Source: Acidobacteriota bacterium (GTDB lineage Bacteria; Acidobacteriota; Vicinamibacteria; Vicinamibacterales; JAKQTR01). From it: a stretch of DNA of 64,000 nucleotides. Below the pieces are notes generated by a model. The model made no database searches. It worked only from the letters and a program-made list of their open reading frames with translations, and was not told the DNA's origin. Positions 1-8,250 of the stretch are shown one piece after another (within the stretch, counting starts at the first letter, position 1; each line of letters opens with the position of its first letter). Where the stretch lies: positions 248,001 through 312,000 of the forward strand of contig JAKQTR010000041.1 in assembly GCA_029562975.1 (NCBI GenBank), read 5' to 3'. The position numbers and the translations under genes were made by a program.

Positions 1-1176
1 GCAACTCAGAAGAGAGGGACAAGCGAGAGCCTCGACGCGCTCGCCGCGCGCTGCTGTCCGCGGCAGTCGGTCGAAGAAGCGCGGTGCAATCTGGTTCCGC
101 CGACTCGCGGCCGCCGGCGGTCGGCCGACGCCGCTCGGGCGCTCGCGGAGGATCGGGTGGCGGCCGTGGTCTCGCGGACGTGCGAGTGGGGCTCCCTGGG
201 GAGCGGCTGGAAGGTCGGCGACTACCGTTCCCTGGTGCTGTCGTTCGTGCTGAAAGGCGATGTCGAGTTCTACGTCCAACTCTGGACGGAGCCCGAGGAG
301 CCCGTTCTCGTCGAGGCCTGCTCGGGCGCCTGGAATTCCGCCAGCCGTCCGTACATCGGTCCGCCGCAGCGGGCCGCCCTCCGGCGGCTCGGCTACAGAG
401 TCGGAGGCCGGGCCCGGAATTTCGGGAAACGGTGGCCGCTTTCGCTGCTCGCGGACGCGCGTGCGCTGGCGGCGGAACTCGTCACGATCCTCGTCGACGT
501 CTTCGGCTATCGAGCGACGAGCGCCCTCGAACTGGCCTACCGCGCCGGGCGCCGCACCGTGGATGCCCCGGTCTTCCCGGCGCTCGGGCGCGATGACGTC
601 GAGCGGATGCTCCGGATGGGCGGCGTCCGTCTCATCGATGCCAGGCCGGCGGGACGGGTGAGTCCCGGCGTGAGGCGTCGGCTGATTCAGGCGGACGAGC
701 CGTTTCGCCTGACGATCGAGCTGAAGGGCGAGGTGGGCAAGGAGCCCTTCCTCTACGAGGCGATGCAGTTCATCACGCCCATCCCAGGCGGTCTGGGCGT
801 GTCGGATGCGCAACTGGCGGCGATCGCCCGCGCTTGCCCGTTCCTCCGGCTGCTCCGCGACGACAAGGGTGAGGTGCTCGCCATGTACGACGTGGCGGTG
901 GCGGGCACGACGGTGCGGTGGTTCCTGCTGACGCTCCATGTCGTCGGTGTGATGCGGGCGCGCGCGGTCTCGATGGTCCAGGAAGCGCTGGCGGCGAGGC
1001 ACGGGCTGCCCCGTGGCAGGGCGGGAGGCGGCGGCGCACTCGGCGATGGCGTCGGAGGCATCGGGCAGGACTCTCCGGATCCTGAGGAGGCTGCCGGGCT
1101 TGATGAGTACACCGACGAGACGGAGGCAGGCTCGAGCACCGGACCGGGCCGCTCTAGGCGGTTCGTCGTGCACTGA
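1..1176 (+). CDS. Hypothetical protein, 5' end outside window
   Basis: I do not recognise this gene with confidence. The frame is open from the first base of the window. A GTG at 157 is possible, but the residues before it (ADAARALAEDR) look like a continuing helix, so the real start probably lies upstream. The N-terminal part (SLVLSFVLKGDVEFYVQLW) and a second module (PFLYEAMQFI, then VRWFLLTLHVV) loosely recall TY-Chap/YbjN-like alpha/beta folds, which act as chaperone-like or sensory proteins. That resemblance is only an impression. The last 70 residues are low-complexity (Gly, Ala, Asp, Glu) and probably disordered. There is no signal peptide in the visible part and no clear membrane segment. 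The gene lies 38 bp upstream of radical SAM remnants on the same strand. Confidence 0.6.
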   Translation, partial: ATQKRGTSESLDALAARCCPRQSVEEARCNLVPPTRGRRRSADAARALAEDRVAAVVSRTCEWGSLGSGWKVGDYRSLVLSFVLKGDVEFYVQLWTEPEEPVLVEACSGAWNSASRPYIGPPQRAALRRLGYRVGGRARNFGKRWPLSLLADARALAAELVTILVDVFGYRATSALELAYRAGRRTVDAPVFPALGRDDVERMLRMGGVRLIDARPAGRVSPGVRRRLIQADEPFRLTIELKGEVGKEPFLYEAMQFITPIPGGLGVSDAQLAAIARACPFLRLLRDDKGEVLAMYDVAVAGTTVRWFLLTLHVVGVMRARAVSMVQEALAARHGLPRGRAGGGGALGDGVGGIGQDSPDPEEAAGLDEYTDETEAGSSTGPGRSRRFVVH

Positions 1177-1214
1177 GTTCGGTCGGCGAGCGCCGAATGT
1201 GAGAAAGTAGGCGG

Positions 1215-1960
1215 GTGCCGAACCCGGGCTGGCTGTGGCGAGCGCAGCTTGTCTCGAGCCACGCGGCAGGAACGCGGGCGCTGAAGGGCCCCTTCTCCGG
1301 CGTCGTGGCCGTGAGCCGCCGCTGCAACCTCCACTGCTTCGGCTGCGCCGCCCACTCATGGGGAAGCGCCTGGAAGCCGGCCGGGCAGCGCGACGGCCTG
1401 GCGAGGGGCGGCTTCGCATGGATTTGCCGCGAGCGTCGTGCGAGGGGGACGAGCAAGATCAGCCTTATCGGCGAGGGCGAATCCCCGCTGCACCTGCGTA
1501 TCCTCGACATGATCTCGGTGGTCATGCGCGCCGGGTGCCGGCTCGCGCTGCTGACTAACGCCGCGCGGCTCGACGGCCGCCCCGCCACCGCCATCGCGGC
1601 CTCGGGGCTGCACGAACTGCGCGGCAGCCTCTGGGCGCCCGGCGAGCGAGAGTGCGGCCAGAACCACGGCGGAACGGAGCCGGCCCTGTTCGGCCGAGCC
1701 GTGGCCGGCGTTCGCGCCGTGTCGGACGCGCGGCCGGATGGCCGTCCGAGGCGGCCTCGGCTCTTGCTGCATCGGACGATCGACCGCGAGGGCCTCCGCG
1801 CGCTCGACCGCATGGTCGGGGTCGCGAGGGAGGCCGGATGCGACGCGCTGCCGTGCTCGTCGATGAAGCCGATGAGCCGGTCCGCCGGTGAACGCGCCCG
1901 GCGCCCGGACGAGGTGCCCGAACTTGGGACCGGCCTCCGCCGAGTCGGGCAGCCTCCGCT
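1215..1960 (+). pseudogene. Radical SAM protein, 5' part (degenerate)
   Basis: From a GTG at 1215 the frame encodes a recognisable radical SAM core. It has the cluster-binding CX3CX2C motif (CNLHCFGC, about residue 41), a GEGES segment in place of the usual GGEP, and the continuing barrel (LALLTNAARLD, then PRLLLHRTIDREGLRALDRM and CDALPCSSMKPM). Similarity to the family continues to about PDEVPELGTGLRRVG near 1956. After that the same frame becomes Arg/Pro-rich nonsense up to 2267. Family members normally run on for roughly 100 more residues, so the 3' part is lost or out of frame. The break falls just where a second radical SAM sequence begins in another frame. A short functional product cannot be excluded. 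Confidence 0.7.
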
Positions 1961-2535
1961 GCGCGCTGTGCCCGGTGAGCGTCGGCTTCACGCGCCCGCG
2001 GGGCGTGACGGGCGCGGCCCCGTTCCGCAAGGTCCTGGACGATTCGGGGCCCTGCGCGCTCACGCTGCGGCTGTAGGATTGAGGGGAGCCGTTTCTGAAC
2101 CCGGCCGTGTACGACATGATCGCGCACGCGAAGGCGAAGTCCGTCAAGGCCAGCTTAAGCACGAACGGCCTCCTGTTCGCGCGGGCCGGCCACGCCGAGG
2201 CGCTCGTTCGTTCGGGGCTCGACACAATCATCTTCGCGCCTCACGGGACGACGCTCCGAACCTATGAGTAGTACCGGCAGGGTGGCAGCCTGGCTGCGGC
2301 GGACGAGTACTCGCTGGGAAGCGTCCGCGACAGCACCCTCTGGGCCGTCTGGCGCGGCGCGGCCTACCGGCGGATTCGCCGCGAGTTCAAGCGGGGGTGG
2401 TCCTCCATGGGCCTCTGCGGCGAGTGCAGCTACGCGTGTGAAGACGGCAGCCTGGCGTGCGAGACGATCGCGGAGACCCTGTTCCTCGACCGGCCTCCCG
2501 GGATTCGGTCGAGCCTCGGAGAGACTTCAGGATGA
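1888..2535 (+). pseudogene. Radical SAM/SPASM protein with three in-frame stops
   Basis: A single frame from about 1888 to the TGA at 2533 reads as a second radical SAM protein with a SPASM-type C-terminus. It starts near the cluster motif (GSLRCALCP; the first Cys of CX3CX2C is Gly), then FRKVLDDSG, GEPFLNPAVYDMIAHAK, SLSTNGLLF, SGLDTIIF and RQGGSL. It ends in VWRGAAYRRIRREFKRGW followed by the Cys-rich GLCGECSYACEDG. Three stop codons interrupt it without any frameshift: TAG at 2074, TGA at 2080 and TAG at 2269. They fall where relatives would plausibly carry Tyr, Trp and a residue before YRQGG. The stop overlaps the glycosyltransferase start (ATGA), so the two were once translationally coupled. 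Confidence 0.75.
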
Positions 2536-3422
2536 CCGTGCGGAATCCGGACCTGGCCGTCGTCATCACCACCTACCGCGCGAGGCAGGTCGTCGGCGCC
2601 TGCCTGGACTCGCTCCGCGGGCAGCGAACCTCGCGGACGTTCGAGACGCTGCTCGTAGACAGCTCTGACGACGGCACGGCGGCCTACGTCCGGGGAGCCT
2701 ATCCGGAGGTCGCCGTCCTCACGTCGCCCACGCGGCTGCACGCCGGGGCAGCCCGCAATCTGGCCATCCCGCACGCACGCGCGCCCCTCATTGCATTTCT
2801 CGACGCCGACTGCACGGTCGGACCCGCGTGGGTCGATCTCGTGTGTGCCGCGCACGAGCGGCCTGACCTGCTGGTGGGCGGGGCCGTCGAGAACGCCCCG
2901 ACGCGGAGCCTCGTGTCTTGGGCGTATTACTTCTGCGAGTTCAACCTCTGGGTGCCATCGCCCCGCGGCCGCTACGTGGACGAGGTGCCCGGCTGCTCGC
3001 TGTCGATGAAGCGCGAGGCTTTCGAGCGCTACGGCCCCTTCGTGGAAGGATCCTACTCATCGGACACGGCGTTCCAGTGGAAGATCCGGGCCGACGGGCA
3101 CCGAGCCTGGTTCACGCCGGCCATTCGTGTCGTGCATCACAGCCCGACGGGACTCGGCCGGTTCCTCGGCCACATCGTTGAGCACCGGCGCGGGTACGCG
3201 CGAGTGCTGTGTCGGGAGAAGCAGCTGTCTGCCGCAGTCCGGCTCGGGCGCGCGCTGGCATCGCCCGTGACGCCGGTTCTGATGCTCGGCGTGACGCTGT
3301 GGCGCCTGCGTCGATGCCCGCGGTACCTTCTTTGGGCCGTCGCCGCGTCGCCGCTGGTGCTACTGGGGTACGCGGCGCGCAGCTGGGGCGAGTTCCGCGG
3401 CTACCTGAGGGGTCGGGACTAA
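2532..3422 (+). CDS. Family 2 glycosyltransferase, membrane-anchored
   Basis: This 296-residue GT-A glycosyltransferase would transfer a sugar from an NDP-sugar to an acceptor at the inner membrane. The start is the ATG at 2532, which overlaps the stop of the preceding radical SAM remnant. It begins with the typical VVITTYRA strand, followed by LVDSSDDGT. The metal-binding DxD motif is in FLDADC near residue 93. A family-typical DEVPGCSLSMKREAF segment lies in the acceptor region, and two hydrophobic stretches near the C-terminus (PVTPVLMLGVTLW and YLLWAVAASPLVLLGYAA) look like membrane anchors. The last codons (Arg-Gly-Arg-Asp-stop) lie inside an inverted-repeat element that begins at about 3407, so the original C-terminus may have been slightly longer or different. 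Confidence 0.85.
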   Translation: MTVRNPDLAVVITTYRARQVVGACLDSLRGQRTSRTFETLLVDSSDDGTAAYVRGAYPEVAVLTSPTRLHAGAARNLAIPHARAPLIAFLDADCTVGPAWVDLVCAAHERPDLLVGGAVENAPTRSLVSWAYYFCEFNLWVPSPRGRYVDEVPGCSLSMKREAFERYGPFVEGSYSSDTAFQWKIRADGHRAWFTPAIRVVHHSPTGLGRFLGHIVEHRRGYARVLCREKQLSAAVRLGRALASPVTPVLMLGVTLWRLRRCPRYLLWAVAASPLVLLGYAARSWGEFRGYLRGRD

Positions 3423-3525
3423 TTACGCAACGAGTCTTCGACGATGACAGTTTTGTTCGGCGGGCGAGTCACTGACGGAAATGTCGCCCAGTGTGGGGGG
3501 CGCACGTAATTCGTCCCGACCCCTC
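3407..3525. repeat. Inverted-repeat element A at a convergent junction
   Basis: About 119 bp bounded by a 21-bp inverted repeat with one mismatch: 3407-3427 (GAGGGGTCGGGACTAATTAC, then G) and 3505-3525. An inner 6-bp stem (3462-3467 with 3484-3489) suggests a secondary hairpin. It separates the convergent glycosyltransferase and DUF362 genes. The left end supplies the TAA stop of the glycosyltransferase; the right end is 9 bp from the TGA of the DUF362 gene. It is non-coding and too short for a transposase. A related element lies at 25313-25445. It could be a REP/MITE-type element and may also act as a bidirectional terminator. Confidence 0.75.
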
Positions 3526-3533
3526 GGTCTTGG

Positions 3534-4523
3534 TCAGAGGTTGGAGACCACAGTCCGGAGAGACTCGAAGGCGGGCCGGCCCACCCCCCGCGCTTCGGCG
3601 ATGCGCAGATAGCGCAGCCTCGGGACGTCGAGATCCCACCAGGCCTTGGCGGCGTAGGCGTCCAGGGCGACCGGGTCCGTGCTCGCCAGCACGGTGCCCT
3701 TCGCCTCGACGTCGTCCACGTTGCCGCCGGTCGGGCCGTTGCGCATGAGCACCCGGTAGGCGTCCATGACCGTCAGCGAGGGCTTGGCGAAGTCCGTGAG
3801 GTCGACGAGGCTCTCGTGGATGCGCTGGTGGAGGCGGTTGCGGTCACCGCCGATGAGCCCGTACCAGTTCTTCATGCCCAGCGTGACGCCCGTCAGGCTG
3901 TGGTGCTTGGCGATGGGCACGTTGATGAGCGTGTCGGCCTCGAGGAAGGGCTCCAGCACCGGCCACTCGCGGAGCACCTGTCCGCCGAGATCGATCGTCT
4001 TGAAGAACCGCGTCTGCGGCAGCACGACCTCGGCGCCGGCGGCGCGGGCGGCAGCGCCGATGCCGCTGCGCTCGAAGCAGGCCTCGGGTTCGTTGCAGCT
4101 GACGTCGGTGACGATGACGGCCCCGGCGCCGGCCTCGCGGCAGAGGCGGACGAGCTGGGCCACGATCTCAGGGTTCGTCGTGGCGGCGTACTCCGGCAAG
4201 CGGTCCCAGGCGACGTTCGGCTTGATGACGACCGTCGCGCCGCGGGCCACGAAGCGGCCCATCCCGCCCATGTCGGCGATGGCGCGCCGGACGAGGGCTG
4301 CGGGCTCAGCCGACTCGCCGCGGGCGACGGCGAGCTCCGGCAGGTCCGGACGGTCCGCGACGCGGTGGTCCAGGGCGACCTGCGACGCCGCGCGCTCCTC
4401 CGGGCGCCTGCTGCGCCCCGACAGGTAGGCGCCGAGTCCGACGGCCGCCGCGCTGGCGCCTCCAAGGCGCAGCACGCGAAGCAGGAACGTCCTGCGATCG
4501 GAGGCGGGAGCCGGGGAGGACAT
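3534..4523 (-). CDS. DUF362 domain protein with Tat-like signal
   Basis: This 329-residue protein belongs to the DUF362 family, whose biochemical role is poorly defined. The N-terminus carries a twin-arginine-like stretch (SDRRTFLLRVLRLGG) followed by a hydrophobic segment, so export is likely. Family hallmarks are VVIKPNVAWD near residue 98, VIVTDVSCNEPEACFERSG, INVPIAKHHSLTGVTLGMKN and a C-terminal VDDVEAKGTVLASTDPVALD. It has no CX2CX2CX3C ferredoxin motif, unlike some relatives. It stands alone, convergent with the glycosyltransferase and divergent from the nucleoside kinase. A promoter-like TATCAT only 6 nt before the ATG suggests a leaderless or very short-leader mRNA. Confidence 0.85.
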   Translation of the reverse strand: MSSPAPASDRRTFLLRVLRLGGASAAAVGLGAYLSGRSRRPEERAASQVALDHRVADRPDLPELAVARGESAEPAALVRRAIADMGGMGRFVARGATVVIKPNVAWDRLPEYAATTNPEIVAQLVRLCREAGAGAVIVTDVSCNEPEACFERSGIGAAARAAGAEVVLPQTRFFKTIDLGGQVLREWPVLEPFLEADTLINVPIAKHHSLTGVTLGMKNWYGLIGGDRNRLHQRIHESLVDLTDFAKPSLTVMDAYRVLMRNGPTGGNVDDVEAKGTVLASTDPVALDAYAAKAWWDLDVPRLRYLRIAEARGVGRPAFESLRTVVSNL

Positions 4524-4529
4524 GACGAT

Positions 4530-4557
4530 ATGATAGTGCAGGTCGCCGGTCTGCCAG
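4530..4557 (-). promoter_or_regulatory. Putative leaderless promoter of the DUF362 gene
   Basis: On the minus strand a CTGGCA (4557-4552) is followed after 16 bp by TATCAT (4535-4530). Only 6 nt separate the -10-like box from the ATG at 4523, so transcription would begin at or near the start codon. There is no Shine-Dalgarno sequence in this space. The -35 match is weak. Confidence 0.35.
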
Positions 4558-4724
4558 CTCGTCGGCAGGGGCGCGGCTGAGCGGCGGCTGTGCCCCTAGT
4601 ATGCGGCCGGCCTCGTCAGGGTGCCGGTCTTCGATCGCGACGCGGTGTCGCAGATCGCGCCGGCCGCGGTAATCGCCGCAGTCTGCGGGTGCCCGTGACT
4701 GGACTCAACCGGAAAGGTGGAGCC

Positions 4725-6455
4725 GTGATCGAGAAGGGCGCAGGCGCCATCGCCCGCGCAGAGCCGAGGACGACGGCGCAGGTCAGGCTGCCGGACGGGC
4801 GGATCTTCGAGGCGCCGATCGACACGCGCGTCGGGGACGTGCTGAAGGCCGCGTGGCCGTCGCCGGCGCGGCCGTTCATGGCGGCGCTCGTCGGCGGCCG
4901 GCTGCGCGAGCTCACCTTTCCCCTCGCGGGCGACGCTGAGGTGACGCCGCTCGACGCGTCGACCTCCGACGGCGTGCGGATCTACCGGCGCTCCCTGTCG
5001 TTCCTCATGCTGGTGGCGATTGAGGAACTCCACCCGGATGCGGAGATCTTCATCGAGCACTCGGCGGCCACCGCTGCGGGCTACTACTGCGAGGTGCGCG
5101 GCCGCCGCCCCTTCGCGCAGGACGAGCTTCGCCGGATCGAGGCCCGCATGCGGGAGATCGTCGCCGAGGATGCGCCGATCCTCCGGGAGCGCGTGTCGCG
5201 CGAGGAGGCGATGGCCGTCTACCGTTCGCGGGGCGAAACGGACAAGGCGCAGCTCCTCGCGCACCGGGGGCGCGAAAGGCTGGTGCTCTACCGCCTGCAC
5301 GACCGGCGCGACTACTTCCAGGGCTACATGGCGCCGTCGTCGGGCTGCCTGACGCACTTCGCGCTCCACGCGCTGCCGGCGGGCTTCATGCTGCAGTTCC
5401 CGCACCAGGGCCGCCCGCACGACATCGCGCCGGTCAAGCCCTATCCGAAGCTCTTCGCCGTGTTCGAGCAGGCGAGCGACTGGCTGGACCGCCTCGGGAT
5501 CCGCTGCGCCGGGGCCCTGAACGACGCGACGGCCGGCGGCCGCCTGTCGGAGATCTCGCTGGTGGCCGAGGCCCTGCACGAGGCGGGGCTGGCGGAGATC
5601 GCCGGGCGGATCGCGCGGAGCCGCGGGCGCGTGCGCGTCGTGTTCATCGCCGGCCCGAGCGCGTCGGGCAAGACGATTTTCTCCAAGCGGCTGGCGGTGC
5701 AGCTGCTCGCGAACGGCATCCGCCCGATGCCCCTCGCCCTCGACGACTACTTCGTCGATCGCGACCGCACGCCGCGCGATGCGAAGGGCGAGTACGACTA
5801 CGAGTCGCTCGGCGCCCTCGATCTCGATCTGTTCGAAGCGCAGCTGCGGTCGCTCATCGACGGCCGCCGGACGGACCTGCCGCGCTACGACTTCCTGACG
5901 GGCCTGCGCGAGGCGGGCCAGACGGTGACGCTCGGGCCGGAGCACGTTGTCATCGTCGAGGGGATCCATGGGCTGAACCCGGTGCTGGCGCAGGGGCTGG
6001 CGCCGGAGTCCGTGTTCCGCGTGTACGTGTCGGCGCTGACGCAGCTGAACCTGGATCGGCACAACCGCGTGTCCACGTCCGACTGCCGGCTCCTTCGCCG
6101 GATTGTCCGCGACTCGGCGACGCGCGGCTACTCCGCCTCGGACACGCTGCATCGGTGGGAGTCGGTCCTGCGGGGCGAGAAGCGGCACATCTTCCCGTTC
6201 CAGGAGAACGCCGACGCGATCTTCAATTCGGCGCTGGTGCACGAACTGGCCGTGCTGCGGCCGTTCGCCGAGCCGCTGCTGCTGCAGGTGAGGCCCGAGG
6301 AGCCCGAGTACGTCGAGTCGAACCGCCTCCTGTCGTTCCTGATGTGGTTCCGGTCGGCGCCGCCGGACCACGTGCCCGACAACTCGATCCTGCGCGAGTT
6401 CATCGGGGGATCCATTCTGTCGACGCTGCGCCTCTGGCCCGACGCGCCGGCGTGA
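4725..6455 (+). CDS. Nucleoside kinase: TGS, SAD and uridine kinase domains
   Basis: This 576-residue fusion protein is expected to phosphorylate a nucleoside, probably uridine-like, in the cytoplasm. The GTG at 4725 is chosen because AAAGGTGG lies just upstream and the protein then begins right before the TGS domain (TAQVRLPDGRIFEAP, residues about 17-80). A segment like the threonyl-tRNA synthetase second additional domain follows (about 80-230). It contains HPDAEIFIEHS in place of the usual HxxxH metal motif, so one His is altered. From about residue 305 comes a P-loop kinase of the uridine kinase/PRK type: GPSASGKTIFSKRL, LALDDYFVDRD, YDYESLGALD and VIVEGIHGLNP. The architecture is known in bacteria, but its regulation is not understood. 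An ORF start at 4590 would add only low-complexity residues. Confidence 0.85.
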   Translation: MIEKGAGAIARAEPRTTAQVRLPDGRIFEAPIDTRVGDVLKAAWPSPARPFMAALVGGRLRELTFPLAGDAEVTPLDASTSDGVRIYRRSLSFLMLVAIEELHPDAEIFIEHSAATAAGYYCEVRGRRPFAQDELRRIEARMREIVAEDAPILRERVSREEAMAVYRSRGETDKAQLLAHRGRERLVLYRLHDRRDYFQGYMAPSSGCLTHFALHALPAGFMLQFPHQGRPHDIAPVKPYPKLFAVFEQASDWLDRLGIRCAGALNDATAGGRLSEISLVAEALHEAGLAEIAGRIARSRGRVRVVFIAGPSASGKTIFSKRLAVQLLANGIRPMPLALDDYFVDRDRTPRDAKGEYDYESLGALDLDLFEAQLRSLIDGRRTDLPRYDFLTGLREAGQTVTLGPEHVVIVEGIHGLNPVLAQGLAPESVFRVYVSALTQLNLDRHNRVSTSDCRLLRRIVRDSATRGYSASDTLHRWESVLRGEKRHIFPFQENADAIFNSALVHELAVLRPFAEPLLLQVRPEEPEYVESNRLLSFLMWFRSAPPDHVPDNSILREFIGGSILSTLRLWPDAPA

Positions 6456-6466
6456 GAGGGGGCCGG

Positions 6467-8152
6467 ATGATCCGCAGGTTCGCACTCGCCGTGTTCGTGG
6501 CCTCCGCGGTTGCGGCCGCGGCGGCGAGTTGGTCCGAGCCGCACCGCGCGACGCGCGGCATGGTCGTGTCAGAGCACGCGATCGCCTCCGAGATCGGCGT
6601 CGCGGTGCTGAAGGCCGGCGGCAACGCCGTCGATGCCGCCGTGGCGACGGCGTTCGCCCTGGCGGTGGTCCACCCGGCGGCCGGGAACATCGGCGGCGGC
6701 GGCTTCCTCCTCTACCGACCGGCATCGGGCGAGCCGGCGGCGTACGACTTCCGGGAAACGGCGCCGGCTGCGGCGTCGGCGGCGATGTTTCTCACCGACG
6801 GGAAGTACGACGCCGCGAAGCACCACGAGAGCTACTTGTCGGTGGGCGTGCCGGGAACGGTCGCCGGGCTGCACCTGGCGTGGCAGGAGCGGGGCACGAT
6901 GCCCTGGCGGCGGCTGGTCGAGCCGGCGATCACGCTCGCGCGCGACGGTTTCCCGCTCAGCGAATCGCTCGCCGCCTCGCTCGCCCGCGTGCTCCCGTCG
7001 ATGCGGCGGCACCCGGCCTCGATGGCGCAGTTCTCGAAGTCCGGCTCGCCCTACGCGCCGGGCGACACGCTCGTGCAGGCCGATCTGGCCCGGACGCTCG
7101 AGCGGATCGCGGCCGACGGCCCCGCCGGGTTCTACGAGGGCGAGACGGCGCGGCTCATCGAGCAGGACATGGCCGCCCACGGGGGCCTCATCAGCCGGGC
7201 CGATCTGAAGGCCTACCGGCCCGAGCGGCGCGTGCCCCTTCGAGGGACCTATCGCGGGTACGACATCATCGCGATGCCGCCCGTCAGCTCCGGCGGGACG
7301 GCGCTCATCGAGATGCTCAACGTGCTCGAGGGGTTCGACCTCGCGTCCTACGGCTGGGGCTCCTCCCGGCACGTTCACGTGGCGGTCGAGGCGATGCGGC
7401 GGGCGTACGCCGATCGGGCGCGCCACCTCGGCGACCCGGCATTCAATCCGTCGATGCCGATTGCCACGCTGATCTCGAAAGAGTACGCGGCGTCGCTGCG
7501 CGCGACGATCGACCTGGAGCGGGCCTCGGTGTCCTCGCCGTCGTCGTTCGACTGGCCCCCCGAGTCCGGCGAGACCACCACCTTCTGCGTGGTGGACGCG
7601 GCCCGCAACGCCGTGTCGCTCACGTACACGCTGGAGGCGGGGTACGGGTCGAAGATCGTCGTCGCCGGCGCGGGGTTCCTGCTGAACAACGAAATGGGCG
7701 ACTTCAACGCCGGCCCCGGGCTGACCGATGCGACGGGCCTTGTCGGCACGGCGCCGAACCTCGCGGCGCCGGGCAAGCGCATGCTGTCGAGCATGACGCC
7801 GACGATCGTCGCGAAGGACGGGAGGCTGTTCGCCGCGGCGGGCGCACTGGGCGGGCGGACGATCATCAACACGGTCCTGCAGGCGCTGCTCAACGTGATC
7901 GACTTCGGGATGAACGCCCAGGAGGCGATCGACGCCGGGCGGTTCCACCACCAGTGGCTGCCGGATGCCGTCGTGGTCGAGCGCCACGCCCTGTCCCCTG
8001 ACACACTGGCCATCCTGACGTCACGCGGCCACGCGTTCAGGGAGACCGGCGCGCTGAGCGTCGCCGAGATGATCGTCGTGGCGCCGAAAGACGGCAAGCT
8101 GACGGCCGGCGTGGACGCGAGATCGGTGGACGGCGCGGCAGCCGGGTACTGA
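6467..8152 (+). CDS. ggt: Gamma-glutamyltransferase
   Basis: This 561-residue Ntn-hydrolase cleaves or transfers gamma-glutamyl groups from glutathione and related peptides in the periplasm. The ATG at 6467 is 11 bp after the kinase stop and gives a signal peptide (MIRRFALAVFVASAVAAAAA). The family start AVDAAVATAFALAVVHP and GNIGGGGFLLYR are clear. The self-processing site is in SGETTTFCVVD near residue 370, where the second or third Thr would become the N-terminal nucleophile of the small subunit. Small-subunit motifs follow: GAGFLLNNEMGDFN, and MLSSMTPTIV in place of the usual P-L-S-S-M-x-P-T. The usual TTH motif reads TTT here. Its product glutamate and released peptides fit the peptide-use genes downstream. 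Confidence 0.92.
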   Translation: MIRRFALAVFVASAVAAAAASWSEPHRATRGMVVSEHAIASEIGVAVLKAGGNAVDAAVATAFALAVVHPAAGNIGGGGFLLYRPASGEPAAYDFRETAPAAASAAMFLTDGKYDAAKHHESYLSVGVPGTVAGLHLAWQERGTMPWRRLVEPAITLARDGFPLSESLAASLARVLPSMRRHPASMAQFSKSGSPYAPGDTLVQADLARTLERIAADGPAGFYEGETARLIEQDMAAHGGLISRADLKAYRPERRVPLRGTYRGYDIIAMPPVSSGGTALIEMLNVLEGFDLASYGWGSSRHVHVAVEAMRRAYADRARHLGDPAFNPSMPIATLISKEYAASLRATIDLERASVSSPSSFDWPPESGETTTFCVVDAARNAVSLTYTLEAGYGSKIVVAGAGFLLNNEMGDFNAGPGLTDATGLVGTAPNLAAPGKRMLSSMTPTIVAKDGRLFAAAGALGGRTIINTVLQALLNVIDFGMNAQEAIDAGRFHHQWLPDAVVVERHALSPDTLAILTSRGHAFRETGALSVAEMIVVAPKDGKLTAGVDARSVDGAAAGY

Positions 8153-8250
8153 GGGGCCGGCCTCGATTCCCGTCCCGGACTCGCGGCCTGGCCCCGCCGC
8201 GCGACGGGCAGGGCGACGGACATCGGAGCCCGATTCCCGCAGGAGGCGAC

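Noticed and set aside
1888-2535. Stop-codon readthrough or alternative code in the second radical SAM frame
   Set aside because: All other genes in the window end normally at TAG, TGA and TAA. Three different stop positions plus loss of a cluster Cys and out-of-frame fusion to a neighbour fit decay better than recoding. The TGA is not at a Cys or redox site, so selenocysteine is unlikely.
4598-4603. TAGTAT as a -10 box for the nucleoside kinase
   Set aside because: No -35 match is found at 16-18 bp and it is more than 120 bp from the start. The evidence is too weak to list.
4596-6725. A 709-codon minus-strand frame over the nucleoside kinase
   Set aside because: It is antisense to a gene with TGS and P-loop motifs and has no motif of its own.
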